From Candidatus Competibacteraceae bacterium (GTDB lineage: Bacteria; Pseudomonadota; Gammaproteobacteria; Competibacterales; Competibacteraceae), in the NCBI GenBank assembly GCA_020444985.1, contig JAGRHK010000027.1, positions 1-10,108 of the forward strand: DNA of 10,108 bases, written 5' to 3'. Positions 1 to 6,350 of the stretch are shown in pieces; positions within the stretch are counted from its first letter, which is position 1; each line of letters opens with the position of its first letter. The translations under genes and the position numbers were made by a program. The notes beneath the pieces were generated by a model, which saw nothing but the letters and a program-made list of their open reading frames with translations, made no database searches and was not told the DNA's origin.

Positions 1-1
1 G

Positions 2-1393
2 ACCGGCTTCGATATCATCTTCTTCTGGGTGGCGCGGATGATCATGATGGGCCTGAAGTTCATGGGCGATGTCCCTTACCGGGAGGTTTACATCCATGGT
101 CTGGTGCGCGATCACGAAGGCCAGAAGATGTCCAAGTCCAAGGGCAATGTGCTGGACCCACTGGATATCATTGATGGCGTGGCGCTCGACGACCTGGTCG
201 CCAAGCGCACGACGGGATTGATGCAACCGCAGATGGCCCCGCGCATCGAGAAAAGCACGCGGCAGCAATTTCCCAACGGCATTCACGCCCACGGCACGGA
301 CGCGCTGCGCTTCACCTTCGCGGCCTTGGCGACGACCGGCCGCGACATCGTATTCGACATGGGCCGGGTCGAAGGGTACCGTAATTTCTGCAACAAGCTG
401 TGGAATGCCGCTCGTTATGTGCTGATGAATACGGAAGAGCGGGATACCGGTCTGTCGGGCGGCGCCATTGAACTCAGTCAGGCGGACCGCTGGATTCGCT
501 CCTGCCTGCAGCGCACCATCGCAGAAACCAACGCCGCTGTGCAAGGTTACCGCTTCGACCAAGCCGCTCAGGCGCTGTATGAGTTTACCTGGAACGAGTT
601 CTGCGACTGGTATCTGGAACTGTCCAAACCGGTGCTTAACGATCCAGCCAGTTCCGAAACCGCGCAACGTGGAACCCGGCAAACACTGGTGCAGACGCTG
701 GAAGCTTTGCTGCGCTTGCTGCATCCATTGATGCCCTTCATTACCGAAGAAATCTGGCAGCGCGTCGCGCCGCTGGCGGGCAAAATCTCTCCCAATCCTT
801 CTTTGCCAAAAGGGGAAGACTCAAGAGAGGAGAGGGCGAACGAAGCGCGTGAAGGGATTTCCATCATGCTCCAACCCTACCCGCAGGCTGACCCGGCGCT
901 GATCGACGCAGCGGCCGTAGACGACATCGAGTGGTTGCGGCAATTCCTCAGTGGGGTGCGTCGCATCCGCGCCGAAATGAATATCGCCCCAGGTAAACCG
1001 CTACCGGTGTTGCTCCAACACGGTTCAGATGCAGACCGTAAGCGACTGGAGCGGCACCGGCGGGCGCTGGCAACGCTGGGGCGGTTGGACACGATGACCT
1101 GGCTAGGCGACGAGGAGCCGGCGCCGGAAGCGGCGACCGCCCTGGTCGGCGGCATGAAGGCGCTCATTCCGCTGTCCGGCCTGATCGACAAGGCGGCGGA
1201 AACGGCCCGGCTCGACAAGGAAATCGCTAAGTTGCGCAAGGATGTTGAGCGTGGTGCGGCCAAACTCGACAATGCGGATTTTCTAAGCCGCGCTCCGGCG
1301 GTGGTCGTGGAGAAAGAACGCGCGCGCGTCGCTGAACTCCAAACCGCTGTCGCCAAGCTGGAAGAGCAGTTAGCCAAGATTCAACAACTGTGA
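2..1393 (+). CDS. valS: Valyl-tRNA synthetase, C-terminal part (5' truncated by window edge)
   Basis: Class I aminoacyl-tRNA synthetase that charges tRNA-Val in the cytoplasm. The reading frame is open from base 2, so the N-terminal half (HIGH motif, editing domain) lies outside the window. Visible are the end of the Rossmann fold (GFDIIFFWVARMIMMG), the catalytic KMSKS loop at 125-139, the HGTDALRFT and EGYRNFCNKLWNA stretches, the anticodon-binding helical domain with FCDWYLELSKP, and a C-terminal Lys/Glu/Ala-rich coiled-coil arm at about 1186-1390 typical of bacterial ValS. It aligns from memory with E. coli ValS almost without gaps, except for about 24 extra residues at 785-856 (see separate entry) just before the conserved IMLQPYPQ. 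Stop TGA is at 1391-1393. The downstream DUF2333 gene starts 26 nt later on the same strand, suggesting co-transcription. The identification is very secure. Confidence 0.97.
   Translation, partial: TGFDIIFFWVARMIMMGLKFMGDVPYREVYIHGLVRDHEGQKMSKSKGNVLDPLDIIDGVALDDLVAKRTTGLMQPQMAPRIEKSTRQQFPNGIHAHGTDALRFTFAALATTGRDIVFDMGRVEGYRNFCNKLWNAARYVLMNTEERDTGLSGGAIELSQADRWIRSCLQRTIAETNAAVQGYRFDQAAQALYEFTWNEFCDWYLELSKPVLNDPASSETAQRGTRQTLVQTLEALLRLLHPLMPFITEEIWQRVAPLAGKISPNPSLPKGEDSREERANEAREGISIMLQPYPQADPALIDAAAVDDIEWLRQFLSGVRRIRAEMNIAPGKPLPVLLQHGSDADRKRLERHRRALATLGRLDTMTWLGDEEPAPEAATALVGGMKALIPLSGLIDKAAETARLDKEIAKLRKDVERGAAKLDNADFLSRAPAVVVEKERARVAELQTAVAKLEEQLAKIQQL
785..856 (+). repeat. In-frame palindromic repeat-like insertion within valS
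   Basis: About 24 codons (residues ISPNPSLPKGEDSREERANE and onward to REG) sit between the anticodon-binding domain helix (EEIWQRVAPLAG) and the conserved IMLQPYPQ, where E. coli ValS has only a few residues. The DNA has interrupted inverted-repeat character: CTCTCC at 787-792 pairs with GGAGAG at 829-834, and CTTC at 798-801 pairs with GAAG at 815-818 around the purine-rich AAAAGGGG. The peptide style (SPNPS.PKGE) resembles what results when the common proteobacterial dispersed repeats rich in ctctccc/aggggag are read as protein. That origin is an inference; the insertion itself rests on recalled family sequences. No frame disruption is seen. Confidence 0.5.
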
Positions 1394-1407
1394 ACATCCA
1401 CCTGAAT

Positions 1408-1411
1408 GAGG
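1408..1411 (+). promoter_or_regulatory. Shine-Dalgarno site for the DUF2333 gene
   Basis: GAGG lies 8 nt before ATG 1420. It decides the start in favour of this ATG over the in-frame GTG at 1390, which overlaps the valS stop and has no comparable site. Confidence 0.65.
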
Positions 1412-1419
1412 AACCTACG

Positions 1420-2499
1420 ATGGCTGATCCATCCTCCACACCTGCAAATAAATCGAAGCTGGGCAATAAAGTCACCAAGGTCGCGACTTATTACAATCCA
1501 CGCACCTGGAAAGAGAAGGGTTTGCGGTGGACGCTGGGCTTGTTTCTAATCACTTATGTCATTGTCGTGATTGTGCTCGGCTTTATCTGGTCCCGCTCGC
1601 CGAGCGAATTTGACGTTCATCAGAACGCATTGACGATGGCAAAGAATGAGAAAAAGAAACTCGTGCCCGGCTACGTGACGACTGCCACCGCGATTCGCAT
1701 TGCCGAAACGCTGCTGGACAAGCCGGGGGGTTATCTCAGTAATGACATAACCCCGCCGGGCATTTATCTGGATAACATTCCCAACTGGGAATTTGGCGCG
1801 CTCACCGAACTGCGCGATTTGGTGCGCTCGATGCGTAACGACTTCAGCCGTTCGCAAACGCAGTCCATTGAGGATAAGGACTTGCAAGCGGCTGATCCGC
1901 AATTCAGTTACGACTCGAAATCCTGGATTCTGCCTTCCACGGAATCGGAATATCGCAAGGGCGTCGCTGCGCTTTACCGGTATTTGGAGCGACTGGCTGA
2001 TGAAAAGGCCCATGATGGTCAGTTCTTCACGCGCGCTGATAATTTGAGCGTCTATCTGGCGGTTGCCGAGAAGCGATTGGGGAGTCTGGCGCAACGGCTG
2101 GCGGCCAGTGTGAAGCAAGCCCGCGTGAATACCGATTTGGCGGGCGATCGCAGCGCCCGCCAGTCCACGCCCACTCCAGATCAGGTGACGGTCAAAACCT
2201 CCTGGTGGGAAATCGATGACACCTTCTTCGAGGCGCGTGGTTACGCTTGGGCGTTGCTGTGCACGTTGAGGGCGCTGGAGATCGATTTTCGCGATGTCCT
2301 CCAGGACAAGAACGCCCTGGTTTCTCTTCAGCAGATCATCCGCGAGTTGGAAAATACCCAGGCGTTCATCTGGAGTCCGATGATTCTCAATGGCACGGGT
2401 TTTGGGCCAATGGCCAACCATTCGCTGATCATGGCCTCTTATATTTCCCGCGCCAACGCAGCAATTATCGACCTGAGCGATTTGTTGCGGCAGGGTTGA
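1420..2499 (+). CDS. DUF2333 family single-pass membrane protein
   Basis: A 359-residue protein recognised as DUF2333; no biochemical role is established that I can name. The N-terminus is hydrophilic and Lys-rich (about residues 1-36, including YYNPRTWKEKG), followed by one strong transmembrane helix at about 37-57 (LGLFLITYVIVVIVLGFIW). A large, mostly helical soluble domain follows and should lie in the periplasm. Its conserved-looking stretches are PGGYLSNDITPPGIYLDNIPN, WEFGALTELRDLVRSMRNDFS, TSWWEIDDTFFEARGYAWAL and the C-terminal SPMILNGTGFGPMANHS. The start is set by GAGG 8 nt upstream; a GTG at 1390 would add 10 residues. Between valS (26 nt) and the YdjM-like gene (11 nt) it is probably the middle gene of an operon. 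A strong 9-bp hairpin lies inside the gene at 2138-2162. Family call is confident, function unknown. Confidence 0.85.
   Translation: MADPSSTPANKSKLGNKVTKVATYYNPRTWKEKGLRWTLGLFLITYVIVVIVLGFIWSRSPSEFDVHQNALTMAKNEKKKLVPGYVTTATAIRIAETLLDKPGGYLSNDITPPGIYLDNIPNWEFGALTELRDLVRSMRNDFSRSQTQSIEDKDLQAADPQFSYDSKSWILPSTESEYRKGVAALYRYLERLADEKAHDGQFFTRADNLSVYLAVAEKRLGSLAQRLAASVKQARVNTDLAGDRSARQSTPTPDQVTVKTSWWEIDDTFFEARGYAWALLCTLRALEIDFRDVLQDKNALVSLQQIIRELENTQAFIWSPMILNGTGFGPMANHSLIMASYISRANAAIIDLSDLLRQG
2138..2162 (+). other. Perfect 9-bp inverted repeat inside the DUF2333 gene
   Basis: TGGCGGGCG (2138-2146) and CGCCCGCCA (2154-2162) are exact reverse complements around a 7-nt loop. It encodes LAGDRSAR in a stretch that reads like a surface linker. 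No T-run follows, so it is not a standard intrinsic terminator. It could fold in mRNA, or simply reflect high local G+C. Confidence 0.5.
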
Positions 2500-2510
2500 A
2501 ATCGGGACGG

Positions 2511-3266
2511 ATGGCTGATTTCAATACCCACTTGATGGGGGCGGCGGCAGTCAGCGGGCTGGCTGCCACCGTACTGGTCATGACCGGCCAGTTTTCCCAT
2601 CCGGCGATCACGGGCTACTTCGTATTGGGCGTGATCGGCGGGTTATTGCCTGATATCGATTCCCCGCACTCCATTCCCGTACGCATCGCTTTCATGGCGC
2701 TGGCGGTGATCGCCGGCTTTCTGGTGGTGTTTACCTTCGGGCGCCGCTATTCTCTGACCGAACTGATCCTGCTATGGATCGGTTGCTTTGTGCTGATTCG
2801 CTATGGCGTTTTTGCGCTGCTGGATCATTTCACCGTCCATCGCGGATTGCTGCATTCCATTCCAATGGGCGCTTGCTGCGGATTGATCACCACCGCCATG
2901 GCCTATCATGTTTTTAATGCGTCGGTCATTCACGCTTGGCTGTGTGGAAGCTTCGTTACCCTGGGTTTTCTGGCGCATTTGCTGCTGGACGAGTTTTACA
3001 GCGTTAATCTGTTTGGCAAGAAGCTGCTGAAGAAATCCTTTGGCACGGCCTTCAGCCTGGGCAGTGTGAAACAACCGTTGGGCACGATGGCGCTGTATCT
3101 GGCGGTGATTGGCCTGTTTTATCTCTGCCCATCGCCGCGCCCGTTTGGCGAGGTGATGCTGAGCCAGGAAACGTATCGCAGCGTCGCGCAGCGCCTGCTG
3201 CCCGGCGAGACCTGGTTTGCGGGCTTTCTGCGCCGGGTGACGCCAACGCGGTTGCCCATTCTTTAA
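2511..3266 (+). CDS. YdjM-like membrane-bound metal-dependent hydrolase
   Basis: A 251-residue integral membrane protein of the family typified by E. coli YdjM (PF04307/DUF457 type). Candidate metal ligands sit in the expected spots: His7 in THLMGA, Asp48/Asp50/His53 in GLLPDIDSPHS, His110 and His115 in VHRGLLHS, and His156/Asp160 in AHLLLDEF. Hydrophobic segments at about 10-25, 33-47, 57-76, 84-104, 117-135, 139-158 and 191-206 indicate several membrane passes. The substrate is unknown; E. coli YdjM is known as an SOS (LexA) regulated gene, but no LexA box was recognised here. The start ATG is 11 nt after the DUF2333 stop, with a weak GGGACGG directly upstream; in-frame codons further upstream lie within the DUF2333 gene and were not used. 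Its TAA stop overlaps the msrP stop, so the two genes converge without spacer. Confidence 0.85.
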   Translation: MADFNTHLMGAAAVSGLAATVLVMTGQFSHPAITGYFVLGVIGGLLPDIDSPHSIPVRIAFMALAVIAGFLVVFTFGRRYSLTELILLWIGCFVLIRYGVFALLDHFTVHRGLLHSIPMGACCGLITTAMAYHVFNASVIHAWLCGSFVTLGFLAHLLLDEFYSVNLFGKKLLKKSFGTAFSLGSVKQPLGTMALYLAVIGLFYLCPSPRPFGEVMLSQETYRSVAQRLLPGETWFAGFLRRVTPTRLPIL

Positions 3267-4180
3267 AAGTTCTTGCGCAAATCCATCCCGGCGTACAAAC
3301 CGGCGACTTGTTCGGCATAGCCGTTGAACATTAATGTATCGCGGCGGAAGAAATCGCCAATGCGCCGCTCCTTCTTCTGACTCCAGCGCGGATGATCGAC
3401 TTCGGGATTCACATTCGCGTAAAAACCATATTCGCTGGGGGCCTCCGCGTTCCAGGTGGCCTTGGGCTGCTGTTCGGTGAAGCGTATTTTCACAATCGAC
3501 TTGATGCTTTTGAAGCCGTACTTCCACGGGACGACCAGCCGCAGCGGCGCGCCGTTTTGCTTGGGCAGTTCCTTGCCATATAAACCGGTCGCGAGCAGCG
3601 TCAGCGGATGCATCGCCTCATCCATCCGCAATCCTTCGACATAAGGCCAGTCCAGAATCCGGGTGCGCTGACCCGGCATCTGCTGCGGATCAAGCAAGGT
3701 GGTCAATTGCACATATTTGGCGCTGGCGGTAGGTTGAAAACGCGGCAGGATTTTTGCGAGCGGGATGCCCAACCAGGGGATGACCATTGACCAGGCTTCG
3801 ACGCAACGCAGACGGTAGATGCGTTCTTCGGGTTGATGCGGCGCGAGAAAGTCCTCCAGCGCATACTGACCGGGTTTCTCGCAATGGCCTTCCACCGCGA
3901 TGGTCCAAGGGCGGGTTTGCAGACTGCCGGCATGTTCCGCCGGATCGGTTTTGCCCGTGCCGAATTCGTAAAAATTGTTGTAGGACGTCACGTCCTGGTA
4001 AGGCGTCGGTTTAAGATCATCGTCGTCCGCTGCTTGGGCCAATTTGCTACGCAAGGTGGCCGGCAACAAAGCGATGGCGCCCAATACGGTGGCGGTTTTC
4101 ATGAACTCGCGACGGCGGGCATACAATTCGGGCGGCGTAATTTCCGAGGGATCGATATCGGCGGGTTTATGAATCAACAT
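3263..4180 (-). CDS. msrP: Protein-methionine-sulfoxide reductase catalytic subunit MsrP (Tat-exported molybdoenzyme)
   Basis: A periplasmic Mo-molybdopterin enzyme that reduces methionine sulfoxide in oxidised envelope proteins, using electrons from the membrane haem protein MsrQ. The 305-residue product has a twin-arginine signal (RRREFMK at 22-28, hydrophobic TVLGAIALLPA, likely cleavage after AQA near residue 50). The mature part carries the conserved YNNFYEFGTGK, RLRCVEAWSM with Cys126 as the expected Mo ligand, IPWLGIPL, and LRLVVPWKYGFKSIKSI. Length and motifs match E. coli MsrP (YedY). The start ATG at 4180 is supported by GGAG (4188-4191 on the minus strand) 7 nt upstream; the frame stays open 40 codons further but into msrQ, and that stretch looks non-coding. 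Unusually, msrQ is divergent rather than downstream. The TAA stop shares TTAA with the convergent YdjM-like gene. Confidence 0.96.
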   Translation of the reverse strand: MLIHKPADIDPSEITPPELYARRREFMKTATVLGAIALLPATLRSKLAQAADDDDLKPTPYQDVTSYNNFYEFGTGKTDPAEHAGSLQTRPWTIAVEGHCEKPGQYALEDFLAPHQPEERIYRLRCVEAWSMVIPWLGIPLAKILPRFQPTASAKYVQLTTLLDPQQMPGQRTRILDWPYVEGLRMDEAMHPLTLLATGLYGKELPKQNGAPLRLVVPWKYGFKSIKSIVKIRFTEQQPKATWNAEAPSEYGFYANVNPEVDHPRWSQKKERRIGDFFRRDTLMFNGYAEQVAGLYAGMDLRKNF

Positions 4181-4244
4181 GGCGCGGCTCCGAGTGGTGG
4201 ACTTCCTGCTTGTGACCCGCGCCACATTCGCGAGTTGCGTTTCA
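4181..4244. promoter_or_regulatory. Divergent msrP-msrQ intergenic region
   Basis: These 64 nt separate the start codons of msrP (minus) and msrQ (plus), so expression of both must depend on elements here or inside the opposite gene's 5' end. The msrP ribosome site GGAG is clear at 4188-4191. For msrQ only a weak GAG at 4232-4234 is visible. I could not pick a convincing sigma-70 -35/-10 pair or operator on either strand, so this is a location call only. Confidence 0.4.
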
Positions 4245-4853
4245 ATGACTCCCAAAAAAAATCGCTTATTGCAACATATTGGCAAACCATCGGTTTTCAT
4301 TATCAGCTTGTTGCCGCTGATAAGTTTGTTCTGGCTGGCCTGGAGCGATCAACTCGGTGCAAATCCGGTGGAGACGCTGACCCATCGCACCGGCGACTGG
4401 AGCCTGCGTTTTTTATTGTTGACCCTGGCGGTCACGCCGTTACGACGCTTGACTGGATGGAACGGGTTGCAGCGTTATCGACGGATGCTGGGGTTGTTTG
4501 CCTTTTTTTATGTCGGCCTGCACTTTAGCGTCTATCTGGTTTTCGATCACTTTTTCGATGGGTCGGCCATCCTGGCCGATATTGCCAAACGACCCTATAT
4601 CACGGCCGGCTTCGCCGCTTTCCTGTTGCTGATCCCGCTGGCGGTCACGTCGACGAATGGGATGATCAAGCGCTTGGGCCGCAACTGGCAGCGGTTGCAT
4701 CGGCTGATCTATGGCATCGGGATACTCGGAGTGTTGCATTACCTGTGGCTGGTCAAGGCGGATATTCGGGAGCCATTGCTGTACGCCGGGATTCTCGCCG
4801 GTTTACTGGGGTATCGGCTCTGGCGACGGTACAATACAATGAAATCCGTATAG
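4245..4853 (+). CDS. msrQ: MsrQ, haem b membrane subunit of the MsrPQ methionine sulfoxide reductase
   Basis: An inner-membrane haem b protein that passes electrons from the respiratory chain or a cytosolic flavin reductase to periplasmic MsrP. The 202-residue product has about six hydrophobic segments (about 17-33, 54-66, 82-101, 118-134, 154-170, 178-191). Its histidines, His93 in YVGLHFSVY, His152 in NWQRLHRL and His165 in GVLHYLW, match the E. coli MsrQ haem-binding positions (91, 151, 164). Other family marks are HRTGDWSLR and LAVTPLRR. The start ATG 4245 gives the normal family N-terminus; an in-frame ATG at 4179 would add 22 residues and overlap the msrP start, which seems less likely although neither has a strong ribosome site. 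The pairing with divergent msrP supports the function. Confidence 0.93.
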   Translation: MTPKKNRLLQHIGKPSVFIISLLPLISLFWLAWSDQLGANPVETLTHRTGDWSLRFLLLTLAVTPLRRLTGWNGLQRYRRMLGLFAFFYVGLHFSVYLVFDHFFDGSAILADIAKRPYITAGFAAFLLLIPLAVTSTNGMIKRLGRNWQRLHRLIYGIGILGVLHYLWLVKADIREPLLYAGILAGLLGYRLWRRYNTMKSV

Positions 4854-4910
4854 CCCCTCTGGCCGGAGCGGGTAACCTTAAGTCTTTTCATCCTGGAGCG
4901 CCCACTGTTA

Positions 4911-6314
4911 ATGACCTTGCATGATTCCAACGCCGCCACCCTGCTGGACGGCCTGCAAACCTTTATCGACCCCGCTTACGTGCGCAGCGATCGCGAAAGT
5001 TGTCTGAATTACGGCCGCGACTGGACGCGCCTGCACACGCCCAACCCACGCGCTGTGGTTCTGCCGGGAACGATCGAAGAGGTGCAAGCCCTGGTCCGTT
5101 ACGCCAATACGCATCGGTTGGCGCTGGTTCCGTCCGGCGGGCGTACCGGTCTCAGCGCTGGAGCCGTCGCTTGCCAGGGAGAAATCGTGGTTTCGATGGA
5201 GCGCATGAACCGGATTCTCGACTTCGACCCCACCGACCGCAGCGTGATCTGCGAAGCCGGCGTCATCACGGAGACGCTGCAAAATTTCGCCCGTGAGCGT
5301 GGCTTGTACTATCCGGTTGATTTCGCCTCGCGCGGCTCCAGCCAGATTGGTGGCAATATCGCCACTAACGCTGGCGGCATCAAGGTGATTCGTTATGGCT
5401 TGACGCGCGATTGGGTGACGGGCCTGAAAGTCGTCACGGGACGCGGCGACTTGCTGGATCTCAATCGGGGATTGATCAAAAACGCCAGCGGATATGATCT
5501 GCGGCATCTGTTCATCGGTAGCGAAGGCACCTTGGGCATCATCGTCGAAGCCACGTTGAAACTGACCCGGCCCATGCGTGAACCGAATGTGATGGTGCTG
5601 GGCGTACCGAGCTTGGACAGCATCATGTCGTTGTACCACGTCTTCCGCAACAAGCTGGATTTGAGCGCCTTTGAGTTCTTCTCGGAAAAAGCGCTGCGTC
5701 ATGTGCTCAGCCGGGGTTTGCATCGGCCTTTCGAGGCCCAGGCGGATTATTACGCGCTCATTGAATTCGAGAATCGCGACGAACTACACACCGACACAGC
5801 TTTGAATCTGTTCGAGCATTGCGCGGACCAGGGCTGGCTGGCCGATGGGGTGATCAGTCAGAGCGAAGCGCAGGCGCAGGAGTTGTGGCGGCTGCGCGAA
5901 GACATCAGCGAATCCATCGCCGCTTATCAGCCTTATAAAAACGACATCGCGCTGCGCATTTCGCGCGTACCGGCCTTTTTGAGCGAGGCGGACGCCTTGC
6001 TAAGCCGGGAATACCCGGATTTTGAGGTGCTCTGGTATGGCCACATTGGCGACGGCAATCTGCACATCAACATTCTCAAACCTGCGGATCTGGACTCAGC
6101 CGCGTTCGCGAAAAAATGTGGAAGCGTCAGTGAACAACTGTTTGCAACGCTACAACGGCATGGCGGCAGCATTTCCGCTGAACACGGCGTCGGTTTGCTG
6201 AAAAAGCCTTATCTGCATTACACCCGCGACGAGACCGAAATGGATTATTTACGGGCGATCAAACAGGCGTTTGACCCGAACGGCATCATGAATCCGGGGA
6301 AGATTTTTGATTGA
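4911..6314 (+). CDS. FAD-binding 2-hydroxyacid oxidase/dehydrogenase, GlcD / D-2-hydroxyglutarate dehydrogenase-like
   Basis: A 467-residue soluble flavoenzyme of the vanillyl-alcohol-oxidase superfamily, expected to oxidise a D-2-hydroxyacid (D-lactate, glycolate or D-2-hydroxyglutarate) to the 2-oxoacid. The N-terminal FAD domain (about 45-220) shows PSGGRTGLSAG (74-84), VDFASRGSSQIGGNIATNAGG (136-156, residues binding the FAD pyrophosphate) and LRHLFIGSEGTLGI (197-210). The C-terminal substrate-binding domain has YGHIGDGNLHINI (376-388, with His378 and His385) and SAEHGVGLLKK (422-432, with Glu424); in D-2-hydroxyglutarate dehydrogenases and relatives these residues bind a divalent metal. 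It ends with the typical DPNGIMNPGKIFD. The start ATG 4911 has GGAG at 4895-4898, a longish 12-nt spacer. It lies 57 nt after msrQ and converges on dnaE with a 36-nt gap. Neighbours do not settle the substrate: no glcE/glcF or serA is present. Confidence 0.9.
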   Translation: MTLHDSNAATLLDGLQTFIDPAYVRSDRESCLNYGRDWTRLHTPNPRAVVLPGTIEEVQALVRYANTHRLALVPSGGRTGLSAGAVACQGEIVVSMERMNRILDFDPTDRSVICEAGVITETLQNFARERGLYYPVDFASRGSSQIGGNIATNAGGIKVIRYGLTRDWVTGLKVVTGRGDLLDLNRGLIKNASGYDLRHLFIGSEGTLGIIVEATLKLTRPMREPNVMVLGVPSLDSIMSLYHVFRNKLDLSAFEFFSEKALRHVLSRGLHRPFEAQADYYALIEFENRDELHTDTALNLFEHCADQGWLADGVISQSEAQAQELWRLREDISESIAAYQPYKNDIALRISRVPAFLSEADALLSREYPDFEVLWYGHIGDGNLHINILKPADLDSAAFAKKCGSVSEQLFATLQRHGGSISAEHGVGLLKKPYLHYTRDETEMDYLRAIKQAFDPNGIMNPGKIFD

Positions 6315-6327
6315 GTTATTGCCGCCT

Positions 6328-6341
6328 CCGCAAAGCTGCGG
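6328..6341. other. Small hairpin between the FAD enzyme gene and dnaE
   Basis: CCGCA-AAGC-TGCGG forms a perfect 5-bp stem with a 4-nt loop in the 36-nt gap (6315-6350) between two convergent genes. Neither side has a T-run, so it is at best a weak bidirectional termination element. No other terminator is seen in this gap. Confidence 0.3.
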
Positions 6342-6350
6342 GTGATCCGG

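Noticed and set aside
1390..1419. GTG start for the DUF2333 gene overlapping the valS stop
   Set aside because: The GTGA overlap is tempting as translational coupling, but GAGG is correctly spaced for ATG 1420 instead.
2144..2151. GCGATCGC octamer, also at 4987-4994, resembling the cyanobacterial HIP1 core
   Set aside because: Two copies in 10 kb of GC-rich DNA are compatible with chance, and the genes here are gammaproteobacterial in character.
2247..2510. Upstream extension of the YdjM-like gene into the DUF2333 gene
   Set aside because: The added 88 residues read as non-protein-like sequence in the wrong frame of a well-recognised gene; ATG 2511 gives the normal family N-terminus (MADFNTHLMGA).
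4181..4300. 40-codon upstream extension of msrP
   Set aside because: It would overlap msrQ and push the twin-arginine motif away from the N-terminus; ATG 4180 has a good ribosome site.
4830..4835. TACAAT as a -10 box for the FAD enzyme gene
   Set aside because: No acceptable -35 lies 16-18 nt upstream (TGGGGT at 4807-4812), and the hexamer sits inside the msrQ coding end.
6328..6341. Intrinsic terminator between the FAD enzyme gene and dnaE
   Set aside because: The stem is only 5 bp and no T-run follows on either strand; kept only as a small hairpin.
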